Below are positions 43,701 to 53,302 of a DNA stretch of 64,000 nucleotides, piece by piece. Below the pieces are notes generated by a model that had not been told where the DNA came from, ran no database searches, and worked only from the letters and a program-made list of their open reading frames with translations. Numbering within the stretch: the first letter of the stretch is position 1; each line of letters begins with the position of its first letter. Origin of the DNA: Necropsobacter rosorum (GTDB lineage Bacteria; Pseudomonadota; Gammaproteobacteria; Enterobacterales; Pasteurellaceae); the NCBI GenBank assembly GCA_000751835.1, contig CCMQ01000017.1, positions 62,001 through 126,000 of the forward strand, read 5' to 3'. Position numbers and translations under genes: made by a program.

Positions 43701-44535
43701 TTGTTATGCGGAATTAAAACAATCCGATGAATTAGAAAAAATAATTACCGGACTGTCAGATTTAACCTCAAACGAAAGAATCATTTGTAATTGTTGGTTA
43801 TTAGCAAGCCAAGATAATTGGGCTGCTGTTGCGGAACTTTTAAATGATAATATGGTGCAATTTACCCAACATGAGCTTGAATTTTATAAGCCGGAATTAT
43901 TGTTAGCTCGTGCGTTTAGAATGCTGGGACAGTATGATGATTGCCATAATCAGCTAGCGCATTATGAGAAATATACAAATGATGATTCCGATTGCCATAT
44001 AGAAATTGCACATTTGTCTTTTGCAAGACAAAAATATGGTAAAGTACTTAGTCAGTTGGCAAAAGCGTCTTTTGGAAATTTTGTTTATTTACCAAAATAT
44101 TCGTTAATTGAATTTTTAATTTCATTAGATAAAATTGATAAACTCAATGAGTTGAGTGAGCTGATTAATGAGATTATAGAAAAACGAGGCTATGATACGG
44201 ATATTTCATTAGTGATCGTAAATATTTTGGTCAAATATAAGGAATGGAAAAAAATATTATTATTGGCTCCTCCTCTTTATGAGCAAAGACCTGAAGAGGT
44301 TATTTATCCTTTGGTATTAGCAAATGTACGGATAGGATTAATTAAAGAAGCTTATAAACTGCATCTTAAGCCGACTTCGGATTCTTTATATGAGTATTGG
44401 GAAATTATATGTGATTTAGCATTGATCCAAGGTGATCTTGAATTGGCCCGATATTGTCTTTCCAATATGATTGCTATTTTTCCAGAGAGAAATAAAGAGG
44501 CTAATTTACAGAATTTAATATCACTATCTAAGTAA
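40729..44535 (+). CDS. GT2 glycosyltransferase fused to CDP-glycerol-type glycerophosphotransferase, with C-terminal repeat-like helices
   Basis: This very large protein has 1268 residues. Residues 65-320 form a GT-A family 2 glycosyltransferase (FTIISACYNVEKYLDEY, DDGS at 103-106, GGQASARNLGLEY, DPDD at 155-158). Residues about 510-890 form a TagF/TagB-like poly(glycerophosphate) transferase domain: FLQHGITKDD near 603, PHANIEPYL, and TDFSSVAFEMAYL near 773. The last 380 residues are helical and look like TPR-type repeats. It could add a sugar and a polyol phosphate in turn. No CDP-glycerol synthase (TagD) gene is nearby. The start at 40729 follows GGAG; an in-frame start at 40699 is possible. 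Confidence 0.8.
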   Translation: MSNIGSRFRKLITDPKTTIKKIHHKFKYDRKGAWYLISSELNGDSKLLYQKVRKHLPLKYKGSSYFTIISACYNVEKYLDEYFKSIVAQSLDFKKHIQIICVDDGSQDNTAAIIKKWQKNYPKNIHYIYKENGGQASARNLGLEYVETEWVTFIDPDDFISADYFREIDDAISLDPSLLVLVSNLQFYMESQGIVKDGHPLKFRFKNKKNKYNILDLKDTINLSASSSMFKTDIIKSNNIMFDHRVRPNFEDGKFISDYSLVCGNGSLVYLKDSVYFYRKRQDESSTIDTSWTKLEKYSNVLEFGFIPMLENYANKFGLVPKHIQRTALYDMSWYVKYLLNNKEKISFLSDEQKKYFLELLIKIFSFIDRDIILNFNLAGIWFMHKVGMLGLFKHEHINSNIIYIENIDREKKQILLSFYTYFDELEYIELGGKEIFPVYGKTVINNFGNKFFVKEKRYWIQFNELNDILKITLNKNNGRISLFGKQYKEIKISEIISRFKPSEKYASDDSWLLMDRDIQADDNAEHLYRFIKNNYPSKKCYFALNRNSHDWQRLEDEGFNLVDYGTKEFEKILCRCSRIISSHLDRYINNYFGDEYQYSKKYVFLQHGITKDDMSSWFNGKKNLQCLITSTFSEFASIADGDSYKLCRKDVVLTGFPRHDALLAGNQAGSKTILIMPTWRQSIVGHIIANGNQRELNKEFMLTDYAQNWSAVLHSDRLKMLSEKYGYKVVFAPHANIEPYLEQFTVPEYISIWSAKTSHESIQELFQTSKLMITDFSSVAFEMAYLRKLVIYFQFDAKEVFSSQSHIYKKGYFSYEENGFGPVTETADDLLNELEKALENNGEPLEPYKTRIEETFPFRDGKNCERVYQAIKALDEPETKEIDLDVLQEFVCSAYKNRIWDSLFSRCELLEKYGNEKQQRQVQDIKLYALANTFQFETLETTLKEYTEYNPLVIEIRAIQMFLQEEWQRAIDYLTALSTLNREQQFMLLRCYAELKQSDELEKIITGLSDLTSNERIICNCWLLASQDNWAAVAELLNDNMVQFTQHELEFYKPELLLARAFRMLGQYDDCHNQLAHYEKYTNDDSDCHIEIAHLSFARQKYGKVLSQLAKASFGNFVYLPKYSLIEFLISLDKIDKLNELSELINEIIEKRGYDTDISLVIVNILVKYKEWKKILLLAPPLYEQRPEEVIYPLVLANVRIGLIKEAYKLHLKPTSDSLYEYWEIICDLALIQGDLELARYCLSNMIAIFPERNKEANLQNLISLSK

Positions 44536-44540
44536 GTTTT

Positions 44541-44570
44541 AAAGAGTAGAATCATCTACTCTTTATTCTT
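44541..44570 (+). terminator. Terminator-like hairpin inside the polysaccharide cluster
   Basis: AAAGAGTAGA (44541-44550) pairs perfectly with TCTACTCTTT (44555-44564) with loop ATCA, followed by the T-rich ATTCTT. It would end or reduce transcription after the large transferase gene. Confidence 0.7.
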
Positions 44571-44587
44571 TATGTGAGTAATTATCT

Positions 44588-45823
44588 ATGATAGAAAAAA
44601 GAGAGCATAAATATAGAGCTAGTAATAGTGTTGAGATTATTTATAAATATAAACCTAGAAAATATGATTTTAATCACTTACTTATTGTTTTTTCAGGTTT
44701 TCTGCATAAATATCCGGGTAATTACGATTTTAATAATGCACTTGATGATTGCCCCGCAGATGTTATCTGGATTAATGATAACTTTGAAGAGATGTACACA
44801 TATTATCTCTGTATTAATATGGACTTTAAAGTTGAAGAGGCGGTTACAGAATTTATTAATTATAAAATAAAAGAGTTCGGATTAGATTATCAAAATGTAA
44901 CTATTACCGGGTTTTCAAAGGGTGGAAGTGCCGCATTATATTATGGTCTGAAATTGCCAGTCGCTAATATTGTAACAACTGTACCCCAAATAAAAATAGG
45001 AACTTATCTTGTTAATACTTGGGAGCATGTTGCGCGTCATATGATGGGGGAGCTAACAAAAGCTAAACAAGATTATTTAGACAAAATTATTATTAAGTTA
45101 TTAAAAAAAGAAAGATATTTTAATAAAAACATTTATCTTTTAACTTCTGAAGCGGATATTCAGTATGAACCTGAGATTAAACCGATATTAGAAGATTTAA
45201 GAAAATATTCTAATTTTAATTTGATTAAAACTTATTCGGTATTCTGTCGCGAACATAATCAGATTACATCTCATCATACGGCGATTTTACTTGGTTTATA
45301 TTATTGTTTGGCATCGGAAGCAACACCAATATTTCAGCATAATGAAGTTAACTTTTTTGGCTCACAGCCCTTGCCTTTATCATCAATGAAAAAGAAAGCT
45401 GAAGCTATTGTTGATACTAGAGGATTAAGTATAAAAGAAGATACTTTATTTATAGAAGGCGTTGCTATTTTACGAGGATATAATCTTATTGAGTATAAAG
45501 ATGTTGACTATCAACTGATTTTAAAAGGTAAGAAAACGATAAGAAAAACCTTGGCTAATTTGAATAAGCCTTATTTAACTAAAGAATTTTTTGATGGGAA
45601 AAATCTGGTTATTTATGATAAAGGATGGTTTACTACTCCTCAGAATCAAGGGATTGATATATCAGATATTCCGACAGATAAGTATGAGCTATTTATAAAA
45701 ATTTCAACTCATAGTATTTCCAAAAGACTTCCTTTAGTCACAAATAAGAATTTTAATAGAGAGAGTGAAAAGTATCATATTTCATCTGAAAATTCTAAAA
45801 TAATATTAGAACTAAAAAAATAG
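44588..45823 (+). CDS. Unassigned alpha/beta-hydrolase-like polysaccharide-locus protein
   Basis: The 411-residue protein is not recognised with certainty. Its N-terminal 240 residues look like an alpha/beta-hydrolase fold: a GFSKGG nucleophile elbow puts Ser110 after a beta strand (NVTITGFS), Asp190 lies in LLTSEADIQYEP and His229/230 in ITSHHTAILLGLYY, a plausible Ser-Asp-His triad in order. The remaining 170 residues are beta-rich and of unknown type. No signal peptide or membrane segment is seen, so it should act in the cytosol. It might be an esterase or acyltransferase acting on the polymer, or resemble Asp2/XcbB-type proteins; this is inference. It lies just after a terminator-like hairpin. 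Confidence 0.6.
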   Translation: MIEKREHKYRASNSVEIIYKYKPRKYDFNHLLIVFSGFLHKYPGNYDFNNALDDCPADVIWINDNFEEMYTYYLCINMDFKVEEAVTEFINYKIKEFGLDYQNVTITGFSKGGSAALYYGLKLPVANIVTTVPQIKIGTYLVNTWEHVARHMMGELTKAKQDYLDKIIIKLLKKERYFNKNIYLLTSEADIQYEPEIKPILEDLRKYSNFNLIKTYSVFCREHNQITSHHTAILLGLYYCLASEATPIFQHNEVNFFGSQPLPLSSMKKKAEAIVDTRGLSIKEDTLFIEGVAILRGYNLIEYKDVDYQLILKGKKTIRKTLANLNKPYLTKEFFDGKNLVIYDKGWFTTPQNQGIDISDIPTDKYELFIKISTHSISKRLPLVTNKNFNRESEKYHISSENSKIILELKK

Positions 45824-45877
45824 AAAAATTTATTTTATATATTTTAAAATCAAATTTATAGGTATTGTGGTGATAAT

Positions 45878-47593
45878 ATGTTAGACATGTTAAATAGACT
45901 TATATGTGCGGTTGTGAAGGGAATAAAAGATCCTAGGCTTGTTTTTAAGGTAATTAATTCTATAAAACAATATGGCATAAGATATACAATAAAAAAAATT
46001 ATATCCCCTTATCTTGGTGATAATAAGTTCGATCTGCCGGAAATAGATATATATAAACAGGATACTATCTATATTCTGACAACTAAGCATTGTTATTTTA
46101 TTGCAAGACTGCTTCAGATTAATTTTAATAAATTAGCGTTAAACGCAGAGATTATATTTAAGCCGCCTAAAGAAGGATTCGGCAAGGGATTACATTGTGT
46201 TATTTGTCCGCAGATGTTTAATCAGTTGCCGAATCACTATGTCGCATTTCAATTAGAACAATCCGTCAGTTCTCGTTGGTTTACACCGGAATATATTGAT
46301 AAGTTAAAAAATGCTTATTCAATATTTGACTATTCTCTGGATAACATTACTTATCTTCAGACTCAAGGACTGTCTTATCGGCAGATTTATTTTATGCCGC
46401 TTGCTTATCAAAAGGATTATTTTGCAGAGAAAGCGGTTCATGAACAGTATGACGTTTTATTTTATGGTGATATAAAGAACCAGCGCAGAAAGGCATATCT
46501 TGATGTGATTACAAAACGATTTAAAACTAAAGTGATAAAAAATGTATTTGCGGATGAACTATATAAAGAAATTAGTAAAGCTAAAATTATAGTCAATATT
46601 CATTATTATGATGACGCTTTATTAGAAACAACCCGGCTCTATGAATGCTTATCCCTTAATAAACTGATAATTTCAGAAACCAGTGTCGATCTAGAATTAC
46701 ATGATGAAATTAAAAATACGGTTGATTTTGTAGAAGTCGGCGATATTGATCAAATGTGTCAGCATATTACTTTCTGGTTAACGAATAGTGAATTGAGAGA
46801 GAAAAAAATTAAGAAAAATAGCGCTTATCTGCAGCAATCGAAAAATATGTTTGAATATTATTTTATGCGTTTTATGTTGGCAAACGATTGGTTGAGTTTT
46901 GCCGATTTTTATAAAATAGCCGGACATCACATCGAATTCAAACATGATTTTATTTGTCTAGGATTACCGGAATCGACGAAAAGAACACAAGCTTTTATGC
47001 AACAAAATCACAGGAATATTCAGATATTTCCGGGACTAAGGCATAAAAAGAGTTGGCTGGGATGCGGAATGAGTTATAAATTTATTCTGCAAAAGGCAAA
47101 GGATCTTGGTCTATATATGGTGACTGTTTGTGAAGATGATGTGGAATTTTTTCAGAATTTTGAGGAAGATTATATTGAAATAAAAAGATTTCTTGCGCAG
47201 GATAAACAATGGGATTTATTCTCCGGGCTTATTGCCGATGTCAGTGATCATATTAAAATTTTGAAAACGAAAAGGGAAGGCGATAAGGAGTATATTTATA
47301 TCGATAAAATGACCAGTATGGTGTTTAATATTTATTCACATCGTTTTTATGATAAGTTATTGTCATGGGATGAAAAGAACCATAATGTGGAAGAAAATAC
47401 CATTGATCGTTATCTGGAATCTCATGCTGATTGTGTGACCATAACGACAATTCCATATCTTGTGGGACACAAGGAAAATATTGAGTCCACGCTATGGGGA
47501 ATTAAAAATGATGTTTATTCTGAAATGATTAAAAATAGTGAGCGGAAATTAACTAATAAAGTAACAAAGTATAAAGACGATATAAAATGTTAA
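45878..47593 (+). CDS. Two-domain glycosyltransferase: CgeB-like N-terminal part and GT25-like C-terminal part
   Basis: The 571-residue protein joins two transferase-like halves. Residues about 60-330 resemble CgeB/GT4-type GT-B enzymes (VLFYGDIKNQRRKAYLD, DDALLETTRLYECLSLNKLIISE). Residues about 355-560 resemble family 25 LPS glycosyltransferases: WLGCGMSYKFILQKAKDLG and the acidic motif CEDDVEFF with EDD at 419-421 match the GCxxSHxxxxxxA...EDD pattern, though the usual His of SH is Tyr here. The cytosolic face of the inner membrane is its expected site. It overlaps the next gene by seven bases. Donor sugars are unknown. Confidence 0.7.
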   Translation: MLDMLNRLICAVVKGIKDPRLVFKVINSIKQYGIRYTIKKIISPYLGDNKFDLPEIDIYKQDTIYILTTKHCYFIARLLQINFNKLALNAEIIFKPPKEGFGKGLHCVICPQMFNQLPNHYVAFQLEQSVSSRWFTPEYIDKLKNAYSIFDYSLDNITYLQTQGLSYRQIYFMPLAYQKDYFAEKAVHEQYDVLFYGDIKNQRRKAYLDVITKRFKTKVIKNVFADELYKEISKAKIIVNIHYYDDALLETTRLYECLSLNKLIISETSVDLELHDEIKNTVDFVEVGDIDQMCQHITFWLTNSELREKKIKKNSAYLQQSKNMFEYYFMRFMLANDWLSFADFYKIAGHHIEFKHDFICLGLPESTKRTQAFMQQNHRNIQIFPGLRHKKSWLGCGMSYKFILQKAKDLGLYMVTVCEDDVEFFQNFEEDYIEIKRFLAQDKQWDLFSGLIADVSDHIKILKTKREGDKEYIYIDKMTSMVFNIYSHRFYDKLLSWDEKNHNVEENTIDRYLESHADCVTITTIPYLVGHKENIESTLWGIKNDVYSEMIKNSERKLTNKVTKYKDDIKC

Positions 47594-48504
47594 GCATAAC
47601 TCTTATTGTTCCGACTTTTAATGCTGGTGATTTGTGGGTTGAATGGATTGCACAATTAAAGCTTCAAACGATTCGAATTGAAGAAGTTATTGTGATTGAT
47701 TCCTCATCGGTAGATAACACGGCCAATTTAGCTAAACAGGCCGGTTTTTCGACTTATTGTATTGAGAAATCAGATTTTAATCATGGTCGGACGCGCAATC
47801 AAGCGGTAATGCTTTGTAAAAAGGACAGCGACATTTTGGTTTTTCTTACCCAAGATGCACTATTAGCAAGCGCAGATGCTTTGCAATGTTTAGTCAATTG
47901 TTTTAGTGACGCCTCGGTTTCAGCAGCTTATGGTCGTCAGCTGCCGCATAAAGATGCAAATCCTATTGCGGCACATGCCAGACTATTCAATTATCCCGCC
48001 CATTCAGTAACTAAGGAAAAACGTGATATTACTGAGTTGGGTATTAAAACGGCTTTTATGTCTAATTCATTTGCGGCTTATCGACGTTCTGTCTTTACCG
48101 CGTTGGGCGGATTTCCAAATGATGTTATTTTGGCAGAAGATATGTATTTGGCGGCTAAAATGATTTTAGCGAATTATAAAATTGCCTATTGCGCTGACGC
48201 TATGGTGTATCATTCCCATAATTATTCTTATTGTCAGGAAGTTAAACGTTATTTTGATACGGGAGTATTTCACGCCAAGGTGCGGTGGATAAAAGAAAAT
48301 TTTGGCGGCGTAAAGGGCGAGGGGAAAAAATTTGTTATTTCGGAATTGAAGTATTTGCTCAAGCATGCTCCATTATGGATCCCTAAAGCTATGCTGACGA
48401 CCTTGTTTAAAGCAATCGGGTTTAAATTGGGGTTGAACTGGAATAAACTGCCGAAATATATAATAAAAAAATGCAGTATGCATAAAGGTTATTGGGAAAG
48501 ATAA
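47587..48504 (+). CDS. GT2 glycosyltransferase, RfbN-type rhamnosyltransferase
   Basis: The 305-residue GT-A family 2 enzyme has the pattern of O-antigen rhamnosyltransferases: [14 protein letters not shown], the NHGRTRNQA segment, LTQDALLAS and the [19 protein letters not shown]...[10 protein letters not shown] run. The four dTDP-L-rhamnose genes follow directly, which supports rhamnose as donor; linkage and acceptor remain open. It overlaps the upstream gene by seven bases and lies only 8 bases before rfbB. Confidence 0.8.
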   Translation: MLSITLIVPTFNAGDLWVEWIAQLKLQTIRIEEVIVIDSSSVDNTANLAKQAGFSTYCIEKSDFNHGRTRNQAVMLCKKDSDILVFLTQDALLASADALQCLVNCFSDASVSAAYGRQLPHKDANPIAAHARLFNYPAHSVTKEKRDITELGIKTAFMSNSFAAYRRSVFTALGGFPNDVILAEDMYLAAKMILANYKIAYCADAMVYHSHNYSYCQEVKRYFDTGVFHAKVRWIKENFGGVKGEGKKFVISELKYLLKHAPLWIPKAMLTTLFKAIGFKLGLNWNKLPKYIIKKCSMHKGYWER

Positions 48505-48512
48505 GGGAAATT

Positions 48513-49583
48513 ATGCGCAAGAAAATTTTAGTTACCGGGGGCGCCGGTTTTATTGGTTCCGCCGTGATTCGCCATATTATTACCGATACGCAGGATTCGG
48601 TTATCAATCTTGATAAGCTCACTTATGCCGGTAATTTAGAATCGCTCAAATCGGTAGAAAAACATGCTCGTTATGCTTTTGCGCAAGTTGATATATGTGA
48701 TAAGTCTGCATTGGAGCGCATTTTTACACAATATCAACCCGATGCTGTTATGCATTTAGCGGCGGAAAGTCATGTGGACCGCTCGATTGATAGTGCCGCG
48801 GCTTTTATTCAAACCAATATTGTGGGAACTTATACATTACTTGAAGTGGCACGCCATTATTGGGATGATTTATCCTTTGAAAAAAAAGAGGTTTTTCGTT
48901 TTCATCATATTTCAACGGACGAAGTTTATGGGGATTTAGAAAGTCGTACGGATTTATTTACTGAAACCACAGCTTATGCTCCAAGCAGTCCTTACTCCGC
49001 ATCAAAGGCCGCCAGTGATCATCTTGTGCGTGCATGGGGGAGAACTTATGGCTTGCCGATCATCGTGACAAATTGTTCCAATAATTACGGCCCTTTTCAT
49101 TTTCCTGAAAAGCTGATTCCATTAATGATTTTAAATGCCCTTGAGGGTAAGGCGTTACCGGTTTACGGTGACGGTCAACAAATTCGTGATTGGTTGTTTG
49201 TCGAGGATCACGCCCGAGCGTTGTATAAAGTTATTACGCAGGGAAAAGCGGGTGAAACTTATAATATTGGCGGACACAATGAAAAAACGAATATTGAGGT
49301 CGTGCGGAGTATCTGTCGTTTATTGGAAGAATTAGCGCCGAATAAACCGCAAGGTGTGGTTAACTATGAGGATTTGATCTTGTTTGTTGCAGACCGTCCG
49401 GGACATGATGTTCGTTATGCGATTGACGCGACCAAAATTAGTCGTGAACTTGGCTGGAAACCGCAAGAAACTTTTGAAAGTGGTATTCGTAAAACGGTGA
49501 ACTGGTATTTACATAATAAAACGTGGTGGCGCCGAGTGTTGGACGGTAGCTATAATCGTGAACGCTTAGGAGTAAGAAAATGA
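48513..49583 (+). CDS. rfbB: dTDP-glucose 4,6-dehydratase
   Basis: The 356-residue short-chain dehydrogenase/reductase has the NAD-binding [33 protein letters not shown] and the catalytic [10 protein letters not shown] (Tyr-x3-Lys). It makes dTDP-4-keto-6-deoxyglucose, step two of dTDP-L-rhamnose synthesis. ATG 48513 is favoured by an AGGGA site and by the family start; the frame opens at 48492. G+C content rises again from this gene on. Confidence 0.96.
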   Translation: MRKKILVTGGAGFIGSAVIRHIITDTQDSVINLDKLTYAGNLESLKSVEKHARYAFAQVDICDKSALERIFTQYQPDAVMHLAAESHVDRSIDSAAAFIQTNIVGTYTLLEVARHYWDDLSFEKKEVFRFHHISTDEVYGDLESRTDLFTETTAYAPSSPYSASKAASDHLVRAWGRTYGLPIIVTNCSNNYGPFHFPEKLIPLMILNALEGKALPVYGDGQQIRDWLFVEDHARALYKVITQGKAGETYNIGGHNEKTNIEVVRSICRLLEELAPNKPQGVVNYEDLILFVADRPGHDVRYAIDATKISRELGWKPQETFESGIRKTVNWYLHNKTWWRRVLDGSYNRERLGVRK

Positions 49584-50458
49584 AAGGTATTATTCTGGCT
49601 GGCGGTAGCGGTACCCGTCTTTACCCTATTACCCGCGGTGTATCAAAACAGCTGTTGCCGGTTTATGACAAACCGATGATTTATTATCCGTTATCGGTGT
49701 TAATGTTAGCGGGTATTCGTGAGATTTTGATTATTACCACGCCTGAGGACAACGCCAGTTTTAAGCGTTTGTTGGGTGATGGTTCGGATTTCGGTATTTC
49801 GTTAAGTTATGCCATTCAACCAAGCCCTGATGGTTTAGCGCAGGCATTTTTGATCGGGGAAAAATTTATTGGTAATAGTTGTGTTTGCTTAGTATTAGGT
49901 GACAATATTTTTTATGGTCAACATTTTACCCAGACCTTAAAACAAGCCGCAAAGGATGCCGAGGCAGGAAAAGCGACTGTTTTCGGTTATCAGGTAAAAG
50001 ATCCTGAACGTTTTGGTGTATTAGCGTTTGATAATAACTTTAATGTACTGTCTATTGAAGAAAAACCGACAAAACCAAAATCGGATTGGGCAGTGACAGG
50101 CTTGTATTTTTATGATAATCGCGTGGTCGAATTGGCAAAGCAAGTACGACCTTCCGCCCGTGGCGAGCTGGAAATTACAACACTGAACAAAATGTATTTG
50201 AAAGACGGTTCTCTAAATGTACAGCTGCTGGGGCGTGGTTTTGCTTGGTTAGATACCGGTACGCATGAAAGTTTGCATGAAGCGGCGTCTTTTGTACGAA
50301 CTATTGAAAATGTACAGGATTTACATATTGCTTGTTTAGAAGAAATCGCTTGGCGTAATCATTGGTTAACGGCAGACCAGCTGAAAACTATTGCATATTC
50401 AATGAGTCAGAATGCTTATGGTCAATATTTATTACGCCTAATAAAAGACGATGAATAA
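49580..50458 (+). CDS. rfbA: Glucose-1-phosphate thymidylyltransferase
   Basis: The 292-residue nucleotidyltransferase has the N-terminal [29 protein letters not shown] signature split over residues 6-34 and [10 protein letters not shown]. It makes dTDP-glucose from dTTP and glucose-1-phosphate, the first step of the rhamnose route. The start overlaps the rfbB stop by four bases (ATGA). Confidence 0.97.
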   Translation: MKGIILAGGSGTRLYPITRGVSKQLLPVYDKPMIYYPLSVLMLAGIREILIITTPEDNASFKRLLGDGSDFGISLSYAIQPSPDGLAQAFLIGEKFIGNSCVCLVLGDNIFYGQHFTQTLKQAAKDAEAGKATVFGYQVKDPERFGVLAFDNNFNVLSIEEKPTKPKSDWAVTGLYFYDNRVVELAKQVRPSARGELEITTLNKMYLKDGSLNVQLLGRGFAWLDTGTHESLHEAASFVRTIENVQDLHIACLEEIAWRNHWLTADQLKTIAYSMSQNAYGQYLLRLIKDDE

Positions 50459-51338
50459 CATGAAGCGATTTTTAGTTACCGGTTCAAAAGGTCAGGTAGG
50501 GCATTATGTGGTACAAAAGCTGACAGGAAAGGCGGAACTACTGGCCGTAAGCCATGATGAACTGGATATTACCGATGAAAGTGCGGTCAAAAAAATTGTC
50601 GAAAATTTTCGTCCGAATGCGATCATCAATGCTGCCGCCTATACCTCGGTAGATAGTGCCGAGAAGGACATTGCGCGTTGCGAAGCGGTTAATACAAAAG
50701 GTGCGGGAATGCTGGCCAACGCAGCACAACAGATTGACGCATTAATTTTGCATATTTCCACTGACTATATATTCAATGGTAAGCATAATGACTATTACAA
50801 AGAAACGGATCAACCTGACCCTCAAAATGTGTATGGACGCACAAAACTTGCAGGTGAAACAGCGGTAAGGCAAGCGAATCCGAAATCGATTATTTTGCGT
50901 ACTGCGTGGGTATTCGGCGAACATGGTAATAATTTTGTGAAAACAATGCTACGTTTAGGCAAAGAACGTGCCGAATTAGGCATTGTTGCCGATCAGATTG
51001 GTGGTCCGACGTATGCAGGCGATATTGCCGCTGCATTAATTAAAATCGCCTTTGATATTTTAAACGGTAAAACCGATGCGTTTGGTATTTATCATTTTAG
51101 CGGGCAGCCTTATGTCAGTTGGTTTGAATTTGCACGAACGATTTTTGCTGAGGCAAAAATGCAAAATATATTGGAAAATATACCGCACTTAAATGCAATT
51201 GCCACCAGTGATTATCCGACGCCGGCAAAACGCCCGGCAAATTCCCGCTTGGATTTAACCAAAATTCAGCAGACTTGGGGCATTGAGCCGAGCGATTGGA
51301 AAAAGGCGTTACAGAACTTAAAGGCATACGCAGAATGA
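50451..51338 (+). CDS. rfbD: dTDP-4-dehydrorhamnose reductase
   Basis: The 295-residue SDR-family enzyme has [11 protein letters not shown] near the N-terminus, [20 protein letters not shown] and the YGRTKLAGE active-site segment. It makes dTDP-L-rhamnose by reduction with NAD(P)H. The start overlaps rfbA by eight bases; an ATG three codons later (50460) is also possible. Two uptake sequences lie in the gene, the first ones after the 13.5-kb gap. Confidence 0.96.
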   Translation: MNNMKRFLVTGSKGQVGHYVVQKLTGKAELLAVSHDELDITDESAVKKIVENFRPNAIINAAAYTSVDSAEKDIARCEAVNTKGAGMLANAAQQIDALILHISTDYIFNGKHNDYYKETDQPDPQNVYGRTKLAGETAVRQANPKSIILRTAWVFGEHGNNFVKTMLRLGKERAELGIVADQIGGPTYAGDIAAALIKIAFDILNGKTDAFGIYHFSGQPYVSWFEFARTIFAEAKMQNILENIPHLNAIATSDYPTPAKRPANSRLDLTKIQQTWGIEPSDWKKALQNLKAYAE

Positions 51339-51877
51339 AAATTATCGAAACGAAAATCCCCGATGTAAAACTGTTAGAGCCACAAATTTTTGGTGATGAA
51401 CGTGGTTTTTTTATGGAAACCTTCCGCGACGAATGGTTTAAACAACATGTCGCCCAACGTACGTTCGTACAAGAAAATCATTCCAAATCCATCAAAGGCG
51501 TATTGCGCGGATTACACTATCAAACGGAAAATACGCAAGGTAAACTTGTGCGTGTGGTGCAAGGCGCAGTGCTTGATGTGGCGGTGGATTTACGCCGTAG
51601 TTCGCCAACATTTGGACAATGGGTCGGTGAAATTCTTTCTGCAGAAAACAAACGTCAACTTTGGGTTCCGGAGGGATTTGCGCACGGATTTTATGTGTTA
51701 AGTGAAACGGCGGAGTTTGTATATAAATGCACCGATTATTACAACCCAAAAGCCGAGCATTCTCTTATTTGGAACGATTCAACTGTCGCGATTGACTGGC
51801 AATTAGACGGAGAACCGAGTTTGTCGGCAAAAGATTTGGCGGGAAAAGTTTTATCTGAGGCCGTTTTATTTGAATAG
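51335..51877 (+). CDS. rfbC: dTDP-4-dehydrorhamnose 3,5-epimerase
   Basis: The 180-residue cupin enzyme has RGFFMETFRDEWF, GVLRGLHYQ and EGFAHGFYVLSE, the RmlC family pattern with the catalytic His in RGLHYQ. It epimerises dTDP-4-keto-6-deoxyglucose at C3 and C5. ATG 51335 overlaps the rfbD stop by four bases; a longer frame from 51296 is unlikely. Last gene of rfbBADC. Confidence 0.96.
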   Translation: MKIIETKIPDVKLLEPQIFGDERGFFMETFRDEWFKQHVAQRTFVQENHSKSIKGVLRGLHYQTENTQGKLVRVVQGAVLDVAVDLRRSSPTFGQWVGEILSAENKRQLWVPEGFAHGFYVLSETAEFVYKCTDYYNPKAEHSLIWNDSTVAIDWQLDGEPSLSAKDLAGKVLSEAVLFE

Positions 51878-51928
51878 CAAAATATTCTCATTTAATTTTT
51901 TATTAACAATTAAGACACAAATTGAAAA

Positions 51929-51957
51929 AACTGGTATAGTGCCGCTGTACCGGTTTT
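51929..51957 (+). terminator. Terminator after rfbC
   Basis: AACTGGTA (51929-51936) pairs with TACCGGTT (51948-51955) with one wobble, followed by TTTTTAT. It closes the polysaccharide locus just before pepB. Confidence 0.6.
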
Positions 51958-51976
51958 TATATATAGGAATAAAATT

Positions 51977-53281
51977 ATGAACATTTTGCTTTCTTTTGCG
52001 CCGGCGCCGGATTGCTGGGGCAATAATGCGTTGTTGAGTTTTGCCGATAATCAAGCGGTGATTCATGTAAAAAACAATGAAAAAAATGACCGCACTTTAA
52101 TTCAAAAGGCGGCGCGTAAGCTGCGCGGGCAGGGGATTAAAGAAGTCGAACTGATTGGCGAACAATGGGAGCTGGAGCATTGTTGGGCGTTTTATCAGGG
52201 CTTTTATAGCGCGAAACAGGATTACACCATTGAGTTTCCGCATTTGGCGGATGAACCGCAGGCGGAGTTGTTGGCGCGTATTCAATGCGGCGATTTTGTG
52301 CGTGAAATCATCAATTTACCGGCTTCATTGGTGACGCCGCAGGCATTAGCGCAGCGCGCGGCGGCATTTATTGAGGCGCAGGCGGCGGAATATGCCGATA
52401 AAAGTGCGGTGTCTTTTGAGATTATTTCGGCTGAGGAATTGGAAAAACAAGGCTATCACGGCATCTGGCAGGTGGGCAAAGCCTCAGCCAATAAACCGGC
52501 GATGTTACAGCTGGATTTTAATCCGAGCGGTGATCCCGATGCGCCGGTTTTTGCCTGTTTAGTCGGTAAGGGCATCACTTTCGACAGCGGCGGTTACAGC
52601 ATTAAGTCGAGCGAGACCATGAGCACGATGCGTACCGATATGGGCGGCGCGGCGTTGTTGACCGGCGCATTAGGCATGGCGATTGCCGGCGGGCTGGCGC
52701 GACGGGTGAAATTATATTTATGCTGTGCGGAAAATATGCTCAGCGGCAATGCCCTGAAACTGGGCGATATTATCACTTATGCCAACGGCATTCGCGCGGA
52801 AGTATTGAATACCGATGCGGAAGGGCGTTTGGTGCTGGCGGACGGGTTAATTGAAGCGGATAAACAGCGCCCGCAGTTGATTATCGATTGCGCGACTTTG
52901 ACCGGCGCGGCGAAAGTGGCGGTGGGCAATGATTATCATTCGGTGCTTTCCATGGATGATGAGTTGGTCGCGCAGTTGTTTGAAACGGCGAAATCCGTGC
53001 AGGAGCCTTTCTGGCGTTTGCCGTTTGAAGAATTTCACCGTTCGCAGATCAGCTCGAATTTCGCCGATATTGCGAATATCGGTTCCGTGCCGGTTGGTGC
53101 GGGGGCGAGCACGGCTACCGCCTTTTTATCTTATTTTGTTCAACAATATCAGAAACACTGGTTGCATATCGATTGTTCGGCGACATATCGTAAAGCGCCT
53201 GGCGATTTATGGGCGGCCGGCGCCACCGGTATCGGCGTGCAAACCTTGGCCAATTTTTTATTAGTGAAAGCGAACGGATAG
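51977..53281 (+). CDS. pepB: Aminopeptidase B (M17 family)
   Basis: The 434-residue M17 metallo-aminopeptidase has the catalytic [14 protein letters not shown] with its metal ligands and [14 protein letters not shown]. The length and N-terminal region fit PepB, not PepA. It removes N-terminal residues from peptides in the cytosol. It is followed by ndk after 21 bases. H. influenzae has, from memory, pepB-ndk beside its LPS hmg locus, matching the position here. Confidence 0.93.
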   Translation: MNILLSFAPAPDCWGNNALLSFADNQAVIHVKNNEKNDRTLIQKAARKLRGQGIKEVELIGEQWELEHCWAFYQGFYSAKQDYTIEFPHLADEPQAELLARIQCGDFVREIINLPASLVTPQALAQRAAAFIEAQAAEYADKSAVSFEIISAEELEKQGYHGIWQVGKASANKPAMLQLDFNPSGDPDAPVFACLVGKGITFDSGGYSIKSSETMSTMRTDMGGAALLTGALGMAIAGGLARRVKLYLCCAENMLSGNALKLGDIITYANGIRAEVLNTDAEGRLVLADGLIEADKQRPQLIIDCATLTGAAKVAVGNDYHSVLSMDDELVAQLFETAKSVQEPFWRLPFEEFHRSQISSNFADIANIGSVPVGAGASTATAFLSYFVQQYQKHWLHIDCSATYRKAPGDLWAAGATGIGVQTLANFLLVKANG

Positions 53282-53302
53282 TGCAATAACGGGGGGACAT
53301 TT

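Noticed and set aside
49597-49612. GGCGGTAGCGG, which looks like an ops element for RfaH
   Set aside because: It encodes the invariant GGSG loop of RfbA and lies inside the gene far from any leader, so the match is explained by coding.
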